Shown here piece by piece: positions 46,931 through 57,804 of a stretch of DNA of 64,000 nucleotides. Made by a program: the position numbers and the translations under genes. Positions within the stretch are counted from its first letter, which is position 1; each line of letters begins with the position of its first letter. Below the pieces are notes generated by a model. The model had not been told where the DNA came from, searched no databases, and saw only the letters and a list, made by a program, of their open reading frames with translations. The DNA is from Sapria himalayana (lineage: Eukaryota > Streptophyta > Magnoliopsida > Malpighiales > Rafflesiaceae). The stretch lies in contig JAREIK010002985.1 in NCBI GenBank assembly GCA_029783825.1, positions 351,501 through 415,500 of the forward strand. The letters are read 5' to 3'.

Positions 46931-47417
46931 ACTTTTGGACATAGTTATTTTAGACGCAAGGTGCACTGAGGCGCAAAAGTCTTTTGGGGCCTTAAGACAC
47001 AATGCGTACTTGAGGTGCGAGCTTTTTTATTTGAGGCGCACCCAGCCTAATACATATAAAAATTATATATTTTACTAAATATAGTCTTTAATTTTTATCT
47101 AATAATAAACTAAAGAATATCAAAGATAAAAATCAAATATTAATAGTGTTCCTATCATTCAAACATTCAAAGTTTCAAAACAAAATAACAAGCATTCAAA
47201 GTTTTAAAATAAAATAAATACTCATGTATCTACATCTAAATCTAAACAAAGTCTTAATCAATATCATTCCCCATCATTAATCTTCTACTCTCCCTATTCT
47301 TCATCTTTCTTTCCTGATGAATATATTATTTCATCTTCATCAATCAAAGCAAGAGTAGGTGTATGTTTAGAGCTAGATGGTCTTGACTTTGATTTTGGTA
47401 TTGGTGTTTGTGTTTTG

Positions 47418-48468
47418 CTTGGTTTAGCACGGACACGGACACGGACACAGGGATACGATACGACAAGATGCGGGGACACGAGGATACGATACGGCAAGAT
47501 GCGGGGACATGACAAATTCTAAAAAACTAGGATACGGATACGGCTAGGATACGTCATGATAAATAAAATAAAAATTAAAAATAAAAATTTTCTTAATAAA
47601 TATTAGATATTTTATAAAATGAAAAAAATAAAATTAAAATATTTTAGTTTATAAAATAAATAAATATATTTTTATTTTATAAAATAAAAATATTGTATTT
47701 TATTTTATTTTATAAGATAATATTTATAATTATTTATTTTATAAAATAATATTTTAAAATTATCTTATATTATATTAAAATATATTTTTTTATTTTATAA
47801 AATAAAAATATTTTATTAGAATATTTTATTTTATTTTACCGCCTGTCTGCCTTCCCCCTCAATTCTAGTCCGCCTGCCTCCCCCCTCAATTCCCGTCTGC
47901 CTGCCTCCCCCCTCAATTCCCATCTGCCTGCCTCCCCCCTCAATTCCCGTCCGCCTGCCTTTCCCCTCTATTCCCGTCCGCCTGTCTCATCCTTCAATTC
48001 CCTCCCGCCTGCCTCCCCCTCAATTCCCGCCCGCCCCTGCCTCCTCCTCCTCAATTCCCGCCCGTCCCTGCCTCCTCCCCCTCAATTCCCGCCCGCCCCT
48101 GCCTCCTCCCCCTCAATTCCCACCCGCCTGCCTCTCCCTCAATTCCCGCCCGCCCCTGCCTCCTCCCCCTCAATTCCCACCCGCCTGCCTCTCCCTCAAT
48201 TCCCGCCCATCCCCTGTCACCCCCTCAATTCCCGACGCTCCCTTCCTCCCCCCCTCAATTCGTGCCCGCCCCTTGCCTCCCCCCTCAATTCGCGCTCGCC
48301 CCCTTCCTCTCCCCCTCAAATCGTGCCTGCCCTCTGTCCTCTGCCCTCTGCCATCCATTGGACGTCCGATACGCCACCGTCCGATACGCCACGTGATTTA
48401 TCAGATACGGATTTATCAATGATACTCCACGTGGCGTATCGGACACGTATCCGTGCCGTGTTCGTGCT
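47418..48468. mobile_element. Family B element, copy 2, nested in the hAT element at 46940-48581
   Basis: The left TTTAGCACGGACACGG and right CCGTGCCGTGTTCGTGCTT share the family B subterminal GGACACGG and GGATACGATACGGCAAGATG sequence. The part GACAAATTCTAAAAAACTAG (from 47511) is almost identical to copy 1. A long C-rich minisatellite is present (about 47845-48340). Target duplications are not clear. Confidence 0.7.
47845..48340. repeat. C-rich minisatellite, about 16-18 units of 27-32 bp
   Basis: Units follow the pattern CCTGCCTCCCCCTCAATTCC with a CGCCCGCC-type connector, tandemly repeated with small length differences. The minus-strand frame over it (GRARIEGG-type repeats, 48170-48358) merely reflects the repeat. 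The same motif occurs in fewer units in family B copy 3. Confidence 0.85.
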
Positions 48469-48589
48469 TCCTTGCCCGCTGTGCCTCACCCGCCTGCGCC
48501 TCGCCTGAAGCGATGCGTTTTTCCCGGGAGTGGTGGCGCTTGAGCTTTAGCCACGCCTCAGGTGCGCCTTTCATAACTATGCTTTTGGA

Positions 48590-49726
48590 TAGAGGTGTCA
48601 AGTGGATGGGGTAGTCAGGAGCTAATATTTGCAAGCCCGTAGTATCACTTGTGTTGTGCTGTGTTGGGGCTGCATGGGCCTCATGTCATGCTCAGAATGG
48701 GAAAAAGAACATGGGCCCAGGCATGAGACATGCGTCATGTCAACCATTGTAAAATGACTTGATTTGCAAAAGGAAAATGGTAGGACATTACTTTCATTGT
48801 CTTGTTAGCCAAAAGAAATTAATAAAAAATTCTAATTTTTTAGTTGTTGGATTTAATTCAGTGTTGGATTTCTATAAATGCTATAACTGTTGGATTTTTC
48901 TATTAAAATATATAAAAAATAAAAAAATATAAAAAAATTTTATTTTTAAGTAAAAAAAAATTCTATAAATAATATATTAATATATTTTTAAGTGTCATGG
49001 TATCTTGTGCTTATTATTTTTTTTTATATTTATGATTTTAATTTGGCAGAATATCATAGTTATTTTGCTGATGAGTTCTGACTTTGAGGCTTAGGCATAT
49101 GAGGTAAAGGTTAAAAGTGCATACTACCCTACATAAACTAAAGGTACATAATGTGTTATATATATTTTATATTAATTAATATTTTTAAATAAATAAATAA
49201 ATTAATAATTGAAAATAAAGAATTATAAAAATACGTCTCTTTTTTCTTTTTTTGTCTTTTAGATTAACAAATTGACAAATAATAAATATTATGAAAATAA
49301 ATTAGATCTAGACATGAATAATAATAAATTGACTGAAAAATTTGAGATTAAAATTATATTTTCTTCTATGATCTTGATATGTTGAGCACTGATTCATAAT
49401 TTGACTATCCAGTCTAATAGTAGTGACCATTTTCCATTGGGCATTGGCTGATTGGCTAGTAGCATTGGCAGTGTAGTGACCTGGCCATAGGGTGGGACAT
49501 TGTTGGAGTGGCCATTGCTAGTGGCCCACTACCATGGTCAAGCTATGAGGTTTGGTCCGTGAGGATATCAGGCCACCGTGTCTTGTCGGGCCCTACCTCT
49601 CTTGTTTCCCTGCTGACATGGCATGACTTAGGTTCCAAAATTGTGCCGTGTTTGGCTCAACATGTGGGCTTGACTAGGCTACTATTTGGGATATTCCGGT
49701 CAGGCACGACTTGAACGATACCTCTA
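48590..49726. mobile_element. Family A-type element, old copy
   Basis: The left end TAGAGGTGTCAAGTGG abuts the right target duplication of the hAT element ending at 48581. A possible right end TTGAACGATACCTCTA is at 49711-49726. The interior is AT-rich with family-like patches at both ends (48620-48740 and 49500-49720). The flanking 8-mers do not match (CTTTTGGA and AATGAAAC). Confidence 0.45.
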
Positions 49727-49729
49727 AAT

Positions 49730-50510
49730 GAAACACACGTCATATAAAATCTCTTTGGGAAATTAAAAATCATGACTTAGGGTGTCAATTTCTATAGTTA
49801 TATCGGTTACCACGTCAGCTCCAAGGTGTACACCTATGTAGTGACGTGTAAAAGATGCACCTGCCTTTTTAAAGCCAAGAGGCTTTTTTGCCTCAAAACA
49901 CTATGTAGCAATCCTCAATAATGCCTATTAAAACATACTTGACAGGTTGCCATGGCATTCGGCACATATAATGGTAATGTTATTTCATGCTTATGCAATT
50001 GGAATTTTTGTATGTATTTACTTTTGTGGTGGTTATGAATAGTCTTTGGTATACGTGTAATCGTGGTATATTGATTGTATAGTGGTTTTTCTGGTGATGT
50101 TGTTACAGTGTGGTGTCTCTAAATTAAAATGGTAACAATATTGTTTTTTATTAATTATGTCATTTTAATTATTACTATAATATAATTTTACCTAGATTAA
50201 ATTAAAATTTTAGGAGCCAGAGAGTAATAATATTTAATAAAAAATATAATTGTCATAACCTTGTCTAATGATGCTGATCACTTATGAGTTGCAATAATAC
50301 TACATATTTGATATTTTTATTATCTTTTGATTTTAGGTAACTTAATATTTAAATTTATGAAAAATTGAATTGTAGAACATTGCAAGGTGAAGATTAGAGA
50401 TAATATTGAAGAATTGATGAAAATAAACTTAAAATGATAATATTTATAAATAATATTTAACGTTAAATCTCTTAATAGAAAAGTAAAAAAATTATTATTT
50501 GTATCATAGG
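49730..50510. other. AT-rich DNA, nothing recognised
   Basis: A moderately GC-richer patch near 49790-49930 has no motif. Confidence 0.4.
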
Positions 50511-50514
50511 ATAT

Positions 50515-50977
50515 TGTTGGGTAATTGCGCTTTCACGGTAGTGAGATTAAGAAATAAAACAACAGAAATACAGAAAATAAGCAATATATATCCCAATCCA
50601 GCAAGCATCCACGATAGAATCAAAAAATAAGAAGTCAACACTGAAAATAACGTGGTTCGCTAGTCGCTTAGTACGACTAGCTACGTTCACCAGAAAACGC
50701 TTATGCGTTACAGATTAAAACCAAAACAGAAACGTCTTATTGTATGTAGCATATAGAGCAGTCGCGAAAAATCGCGCAGAGAGAAGAGAGAGACGATGAA
50801 CAGTTCCACGGGTCAAAAATAGCCACTCGAAAATAAAATTACAAATTATTTTATATTAAATAACATCTCGGTTCATTTAACCGCAGCGGGTCGGATCATG
50901 GAATGGGTCAGGTTCATTTAACCTCCGTTATTGTGTTACTGTTGCATCACATGCCTTTTAATATTTTATTTCCTACA
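50515..50977. mobile_element. Probable solo LTR of a Copia-type retrotransposon
   Basis: The 463-bp unit begins TGTTGGGTAATTGCG and ends ATTTCCTACA, with TG...CA ends and short inverted termini TGTTGG/CCTACA. It holds AATAACGTGGTTCGCTAGTC, a phrase (ACGTGGTTCG) that recurs in plant Copia LTRs, followed by GCTACGTTCACC. No internal domains adjoin it, which suggests loss by LTR recombination. A 5-bp target duplication is not evident (GATAT and CTTAC). Confidence 0.6.
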
Positions 50978-50979
50978 CT

Positions 50980-51765
50980 TACATGAAAATATTAAAATAG
51001 AAAAATATTTTGTTATACAAACAAATTATTAAATAAAAATAAATTACATATACAGCAGATATAGTTCAATAATTTTATTCTATTCAACTATTACAATATC
51101 AACGATCAATGCAATAGTGGGAGTCTCTACATTAGAAAATATGGTATGTGTCACATCTCAAGTGATGGATCATGCTTCTCTATCTTGCCTTGAGTAGGAC
51201 TCTTACACCCCTTGTCCTCTTTGTACCTTGCCAGTCTGTGCAATGTGTTCTTGGATCATGGGTCATGTGACCTAGGCTAATTTTGGCATAATGGGCTGAC
51301 ACGTGTGCCATCCCTTCTTGTCTGACATGGCCTATGCTTTTGGGCAATGCCTGCTCACACCACTCTAGGAGTTGGTTCGTGTTGTTCCAGGCCTGCCATC
51401 TTGATTCTAGTTGTAGTTGGCATTTTTTGTGCGGCACATATAGGTTGTTTTGTTATAGTTTGATTCATGTAATTCCTAAAGAAATTGGATATTTCATAAT
51501 CATCATCATCAAAATATATTTTCAATATAATTAAGATCAACCATGTGAATTTTTGGTGTATAAATATTATCAGTTCTAAAATTCTTTAATATTTCTTGCA
51601 GACAAATATTGTTTGTAAATTTTTTCTATAAATATTTAATGTTTCACAAACTTATAAATATAATTATTTTTAATCTAACAATATATATGATCTCATATTC
51701 ACTTGGCTAAATCATGTTTTATATTTCTTTTTTACTTTAATTCTTTATATATGTTATACTTAAGG
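50980..51765. other. AT-rich DNA with a GC-richer patch
   Basis: At 51180-51430 the composition is nearer balanced (for example GCACATATAGG, CCTTGTCCTCTTTG). It may be an eroded family A copy because of CATGGGTCATG/GGCATAATGGGC motifs. No gene recognised. Confidence 0.35.
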
Positions 51766-51769
51766 AGTT

Positions 51770-51965
51770 TATATTTTAGTTCGATGGCAAGTATCTTCAT
51801 TCAAATGTGATATATCTCAAGTCTTATTAAAAGCAAGTTCTCTGATTTTTGGGATTAATGATCCCGTAATATTAATCTCCTCTAAACCCATACTATGTGA
51901 GGCTTGTGTACCATGTATGACCTTCATATGTGCTGTATCTATGATATGATTATATTATAAATATT
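51770..51965 (+). repeat. SINE-like dispersed repeat, family D copy 4
   Basis: Head with GATGGCAAGTATCTTC, B-box-like CTCAAGTCTTATT, and tail TATTAATCTCCTCTAAACCC with GTGTACCATGTATGACC, matching the tail of the copy at 24466-24690. It lies upstream of the CID gene. Confidence 0.5.
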
Positions 51966-52282
51966 GTGTTTTCTAATTATCTAATATTATGAATCATATA
52001 GTATATGTTGTGATTTATTAACTATCTTATGATATTTTTTTTTAATCTAATAGATATTTGCTTTTTAAATTCGATCACAGATATAATTTTATATTTCACC
52101 CAACTAACTTAAATTTAAAAATCATGAATTTTGCAATTTTTTGAAATTATTGTTTTTAAATTTCAGAAAAAAAAAACCCATTAGATTTTTAAGATGGAAT
52201 ATTCGTCAAGGTAACTTTGTGTAGCCATGTATTTTCATCAAGGCAAACATTGCTATTTCTGATATTTGTTATTTTGGGTGTA

Positions 52283-52307
52283 GGGGGGGGGGGGGGGGGG
52301 GGGGGGG
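52283..52307 (+). repeat. Poly-G tract of 25 nt
   Basis: Twenty-five consecutive G, about 320 bp before the CID gene start codon. Such a run can form G-quadruplexes and is unstable in replication and sequencing, so its length is uncertain. Confidence 0.9.
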
Positions 52308-52626
52308 CATTTGTGCAATATTTGTTTGCTATTGTTCTTCATTAAAAATGCTAACTTTGTGTAGAACAAAGAATGATGTGTGCTCACAATCTGGTAAGAT
52401 GTTTGTTTGGTGATTTGTGGCTTTCTAACTCACACACACACACACACATGCACATGTTTATTTTTTAGGGTTCTAAGGTGGCTTCTTTTTTTGACTCATG
52501 GTTCAATCTGCTTTTTTTTTCCCACGTGATGCTGAATTATAGTTTGGAAATTGAATTTTTTTTTTTTTTTTTGTTGTGAGGGTGGCTCAGAAAAATTTCT
52601 AGTGGGTTTCATTTATTCGAAGAACC

Positions 52627-53031
52627 ATGGGAAGCACATTTAATCCTCAGATATTAGTGGAAAAGCTATGCAAGCTCAATAATTCACAGGCAAGCATAGA
52701 GAGTATCCTTTTAAAGCAGAGTTTTTCTTGCCATCTTCAATTTCTGACTATTTCCTCTTAGCTGCTCTCCTTAAGACACGTAGCTTTGTCCCACTGGTGT
52801 ATTTTTCACATGAATAAAGCAAAGCAGGTAGTTGAGACCTGGGAGAAACAATTCCATTGTTCTCCATGTGAGCAGAGATTGGCCTTTCTCTATCTTGCGA
52901 ATGACATTTTGCAGAACAGTCGCCGAAAAGGTTCTGAGTTTGTCGGAGAATTCTGGAAGGTTCTCCCAGATGCTATCCGTGATGTAATTCAGAATGGAGA
53001 TGATTTTGCAAAAAATGCTGCACTCCGGCTG
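52627..53031 (+). CDS. CID (CTD-interacting/RPR) domain protein, exons 1 and 2 only
   Basis: CID domains bind the phosphorylated C-terminal tail of RNA polymerase II. Close relatives are plant ENTH/VHS-like proteins and the RTT103/RPRD1 group, which act in transcription termination in the nucleus. Exon 1 is 52627-52702 (76 bp): MGSTFNPQILVEKL and KLNNSQASIE, identical in pattern to plant homologues. It ends at GAGA|GTATCC. Exon 2 is 52784-53031, after acceptor CACGTAG|CTTTG, which restores T-LSHWCIFHMNKAKQVVETW. It continues with the signature LANDILQNSRRKGSEFVGEF and WKVLPDAI, and ends at CGGCTG|GTATGT in phase 0. Together they give 108 intact codons, about a quarter of the usual length. No exon starting with the expected NIWEERKVFG-type sequence was found up to 64000. 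Either the next intron exceeds 10.9 kb or the gene is truncated. Confidence 0.85.
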
Positions 53032-53338
53032 GTATGTCTTGCTTCTAATTTCTTTTTATACTGGTAATGCTGAAATGTTTCGCAGGAAATGTTTTTTTTG
53101 TAGTATAAGCATATAATTGTTGTGTAAAATTTTTTTGTTACTTGTTTTTTCTGTGCAGATTCAGTTATTTGATTTTTGGATTTTGTAGCTTGGTAATGGA
53201 TTATAGTTTCCAAAAAAAAAAAAACTAGCTAGTTTGCAATATAAATGTAAAACAGTTTGACTGTCATAGACATAATAGCTAGTTAGCAATCTTGCTTTGT
53301 TTTGTTGCGACAAATTTTATCAAGGTAACTACTAGTTT

Positions 53339-53340
<2 letters not shown>

Positions 53341-53395
<55 letters not shown>
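53341..53395. repeat. (TA)11(GA)17 compound microsatellite
   Basis: An uninterrupted TA run followed directly by a GA run, within the presumed second intron of the CID gene. Confidence 0.9.
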
Positions 53396-53400
<5 letters not shown>

Positions 53401-53489
53401 ACAGTTACACAAACAATCAAAAATTATATATCATAAGAATTCTGAAGATAAATATCTGGGTGAGAATAATATTGAGATGAGTAATTACT

Positions 53490-53670
53490 TGGAAAGTCTT
53501 AGTGTTGCATGCATGCATTATAGGTTATATCTTGTTATGATGACACATGTCTTCCTTCTAGTGTGATAGATTTTGGATTCAAGACTCATTATTAATAATC
53601 TATCTAATTTTTAGAAATAAGTTATCAAGATATTAATCTTTCGTGGTCGTACTGATTGTGATTGTTCACA
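53490..53670 (+). repeat. SINE-like dispersed repeat, family D copy 5
   Basis: TATGATGACACATGTCTTCC, GATTCAAGACTCATTATTAA and TTATCAAGATATTAATCTTTC match the family D head, B-box region and 3' part. Confidence 0.5.
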
Positions 53671-55177
53671 AACATGTAGTTGTGAAAGGCATGGGTGCAT
53701 TGAGAAACGAGATTTTGATTTTGTTACTAATTGTTCATTGGATTGTGAGTTGCATACCTATTCGAAAATTTAAATTTTATAATATAATATAAATATTATA
53801 AAAATTATAAAATAATGCGTTTTGATATATAACAAATACTAATAATAATAAATAAAGATTATTATCTATCATCTAGATTTGTATGACTTGTCATGTTCCT
53901 TATCACTCGCACTCCCATAGTTTGTCGTATATTACTCAACTCAAATGATTGTATAAACATTTCCTCTTGTTATACTCGTATCATCTTAAATAAAAGTATT
54001 TTTTATGCGATAGAAAAGACGTCCAAGAAATCTTAAAAAACATTAATAAAATTAATGTAAAATTGAAGTTAAATAATTAATATCTGAATTGGGGTAGTCG
54101 TAACTCACATGTTGGGTGCTCATATCCATCAAGTATAATGTAAAAGAAAAAAAAAGTAGCATAACATAGTGTAGCAGCTCTCTTAGAGCCAGTGCATAAA
54201 TATTTAAGATACAAATCTTAAATAGAATAAAGTAAGGTGAAGTTTCTTAAATTTATTTGTGAAATAATTGTTGGTTGACTTGTTGTTGGAACTCATGTTG
54301 TAGCAGTTTGATCACAAGTCTTCTCCAACAGAAAGATTCAATCATCTTATGTGTTTTATTTGCTCATAAAATATTAGATTAGAGATTATATGTCTCATTG
54401 TTTGACTATTATATTTGAGAGTAATGAGATAAGAAAATGAGTGTCATGTCTTATCAAATAGGTATTTGAGTCAAAATATTTTCTAGGTATTTGTTGTCAT
54501 CACTTGAAATATATCTTTGTATTGGATCTCCAAATAAATTTTTTTCTTATAATTTTTTTTTTGGGATGAAATTATCTCTAGAAAAGTATAAAAATCTATA
54601 ATTGATCTTCTCTTGATACAAATTGATGTTTAATTCAAATTTGAATAGGTAGCTAACTGTAAGTGTTCGTGATCTTTAAAATAAAGTTTAAGATTTTAAG
54701 ATTTTAAGATTTCTTCACATACCTCAGTATGTAAAAAGTTATATCCAGATGAATTTGTAATGTCGAGTCTAAGAAATAAATAATTATATTGATTGCATAA
54801 GTTATTTCTAGTATGATAATAGTTAGATATTAAATATTTAATATGAATCTCCTATATATCAAAGAGTTAATCGAGTGAGTTATTTCTTACTTGAATTTAT
54901 TATTTGCCTTCATATTATTTATTTGAGCACAATCAAAAAGAATCAGTCTTTATATGATTATTATTCATTTATCTCATATGTGATAATATAATCTCTCTCT
55001 TGTAATAAGTAATTTATATCCTAAGAAAAATATTAAAGTTATACAAAATTGTTCATTCATTACTATGAGTGAACATATTATTGAGTTGAATGATTCATAA
55101 TTCATCCATTTTTTACAAAAAAATTTCATGTACACAAAAATAAAGATTATTTTGCTACAAAGTTCTTTCAAACAAAT

Positions 55178-55745
55178 TAGAGGTATCAAATGACCTATAT
55201 TTTGCCAGCATGACCTATTTTTGTGTGACCTGGTTGTGCCACCGTGTTTTTAAATGAGTAGAAATCTAACATTCATTGATTTTTTTTTTTTATAGAATTT
55301 AAAAACAATTCTATTTTATATTTATGGCATTTTTTATATTAAAATTATATATTTTTAATTTTTTAATTATTTTGCTAATTTTAAAAGGCCAATTTTGATA
55401 GCCATCAAATTTCTGTTTGTTTCCATTGATAAAAATCTGATGATTGTAGATCTTTTAAAATTAATCTTTTTTTTTTTTGACACAAAAACCCATAGGCCAT
55501 GTTTGTTGTTTTTGGTGCTAGGGCTCATTCTGTGAAAACGTAATGGCCATGAGTCATGAGTCACGAGTCATGACCCGTGCATGGTCACGAGTCATGAGTC
55601 ATGTGCATCTGGACAGTTTCTAAGGGCTAGGCATGCTGGTCATGCTTTGTCCAACATGGGGCATGATTTCTCATGGCCCAGTACGGCATGGGTTGGGCAT
55701 CGGGCCTGCATGATTCTGATCTAGGCACGGCTAATTTTGATTCAG
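55178..55745. repeat. Eroded family A fragment inside Copia relic 4
   Basis: TAGAGGTATCAAATGACC (55178) is a decayed left end. CATGCTGGTCATGC and GGCCCAGTACGGCATGG (55630-55700) are family-like. The right end is lost. The middle is AT-rich. Confidence 0.5.
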
Positions 55746-56571
55746 ACATGATTTTGATCCAAACATATCTAAAATATATAAGAAGAAATCTATATATCTA
55801 TGTGTAAAGTAAGAGAATTGATGATCAAATTAAACTTTGCAACCAACCCTCGGTGAGGGTGACTATTCTATTGAAAATTTTGATGTCTGCTTCACATAAA
55901 CATCCTCCTAAGGGCTATCACTAAAAAAAATATTTTTACCTGTAATTGATTCATCATTTAGTTGTGAGATGATAACATCAAAATAAGAATATGTATAAAA
56001 ATTATTTTGATTATTTTAAAGAAAATATTTTGAAAATCTATATAAATTATTCCAGTAAATTTTCTTGCATTAAGTTTCTCCTTAAGGTCTGAATGATATT
56101 CATTCTCTTCTAGATTAGTTTATGCACTAAATACTTGTTTGTGAAAAGTAACTTATCTTCTCTAATGATGATTTGCTAGTTCTCAAGACCTAATGTACTT
56201 GATTTGCTCAACATATACCTTATTCGAAAGGTTATCATTGAGAAAAATATTTTTCATAACTAACCGGTTCATTATTCATTTTTGTGATGGTATCAACGAA
56301 ATAAGAATTCATATAGAAGTAGACCCATTTATGCTAGCACCAAAAAGAGAAGTAGTGGGGGTAAAAAATAGGAGAATGTATTGATATAACAATTTTTAAA
56401 ATATGAAACTAAGTACAACTTATTTATTTTTTTTAGAAAATAATTGAAAGATGATAATTAAAAGATTCATGTATGATTATTTGGCATTTTGGAAGATTTC
56501 TCCATTTTGAAAATGTTTATTTTGAAAATGATTATAAATCCTAAGTTATTGATACTTCTAGTCTATAGCTC

Positions 56572-57214
56572 CTATGTAGCACGGATACGCCCACGTGGAC
56601 ACGGCGACACGGGTCGGACACGCGTCGGACACGTGTCCGATTCCCCACGTGGCGCATCGGACACAAATCCGAATGCGATATGCCACGTGGCGTATCGGAT
56701 ACGCGTCGGAGAGGAAGGGGTGGCGCGATTTGCGGGGAGAGGCAGGGGCTGGCGTGTTTGAGGGGAGAGGCAGTGGTGGGCGTGATTGAGGGGAGAGGGG
56801 CGGGCGGGCGTGAGGGTAGAGGGGTAGGCGGGCGTGATTGAGGGGAAGGGCAGGGGCGGGCGGGCGGGCGTGCTTGAGGGGAGAGGCAGGGGCATAAAAT
56901 AAAATATTTTTATAAAATAAAAAAAATATATTTTTATATAATATAATTATAAAATATTATTTTATAAAATAAAATAAATATAAATATTATCTTATAAAAT
57001 AAATAATATATATTTATTATATATAATAAAATATTTTAATTTAATTTAATTTTATAAATTTTATAAAATACATAATATTTATAATTAATAATTTTTATTT
57101 TTATTTTTTTATTATGTCGTATCCTAGCCGTATCCGTATCTTAGTTTTTTAGAATTTGCCGTGTCCCCGTATCCTGCCGTGTCGTATTCCCTTGTCCGTG
57201 TCCGTGCTTCTTAG
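56572..57214. mobile_element. Family B hAT-like element, copy 3 (inverted relative to copies 1 and 2)
   Basis: Left CTATGTAGCACGG and right CCGTGCTTCTTAG are decayed family B ends. The right subterminal part CCGTATCCTGCCGTGTCG with TTAGTTTTTTAGAATTTGCC is the reverse complement of copy 1. Flanks TATAGCTC (56564-56571) and TCTAGCCC (57215-57222) agree at 6 of 8 positions. It contains a G-rich minisatellite (56735-56890), the complement of that in copy 2, with about 6 units. Confidence 0.75.
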
Positions 57215-57569
57215 TCTAGCCCTTATTGATATAGAATTGGAATAGGCTAGTGAATTAATTGATTGTTTAGATTAGAGTGAGATTTGTTCTCAATGAAAAA
57301 ATCAATTTGATATATATTTGTTAGTACATATGACTCATAGTATAAACTAATTAATTCAAACATAGCATAATGGTGGCTCTCTCTTTTGACTAGACTCTCA
57401 AGCAAGATCGTAGAGCAATAAGTAATAGTTCATGATTTATCTTATGAACCCTTATTTTTTTTAGGTCCTTAAAAATGAGTCTTGCTCATCATATGCAAAA
57501 TTTGTATTCGCTAGTGCTTTTTCAGACTCAATTGAATAATACTTATAATATTATTAGGTATTAGAGTGA

Positions 57570-57800
57570 TTAATAAATAAATAATTTAATATTCAGTGTC
57601 CATTTATCATGATCCAGAGAGATATTATGTTCAAAATAAGTAATACCAAAGATTTTTATAATTTTGATTTGAATTAAATCTTCAAAAATATTTGAAGTAT
57701 TCATACTAATGAGAAATGTTGCAATTACATGAATCAAATATGTATTCTTTTTTTTTTTTACAATCATATTTTGTGAGATGTGCACGTTCAAAAAGGCCAT
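57570..57800 (-). pseudogene. Copia integrase C-terminal fragment of relic 4
   Basis: A 76-codon open frame. HVIATFLISMNTSNIF corresponds to the integrase segment before the SFWGEAV motif (family LLEV.R.LMF.MNVPKSFW). IKIFGITYFEHNISLDHDKW corresponds to LKVFGC.CFVHN.SPG.DKL. This order is specific to Ty1/Copia integrase. The catalytic D,D(35)E part is not in the open frame. Confidence 0.65.
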
Positions 57801-57804
57801 GATC

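Larger units (their letters stand above)
46940..48581. mobile_element. hAT-type element with CATAGTTAT ends and target duplication CTTTTGGA
   Basis: The 1642-bp element starts CATAGTTATTTTAGACGC and ends GGTGCGCCTTTCATAACTATG, inverted termini. Both flanks read CTTTTGGA (46932-46939 and 48582-48589), a perfect 8-bp duplication. Subterminal GAGGCGCA/GCGCCTCAG motifs are typical of its ends. The minus strand at 47294-47440 encodes an acidic tail (LALIDEDEIIYSSGKKDEE then stop) that could be the C-terminus of a lost transposase. A family B element sits inside. A further eroded relative is at 60050-60165. Confidence 0.8.

Noticed and set aside
48170..48358. Repetitive RARIEGG protein on the minus strand
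   Set aside because: Translation of the C-rich minisatellite in family B copy 2.
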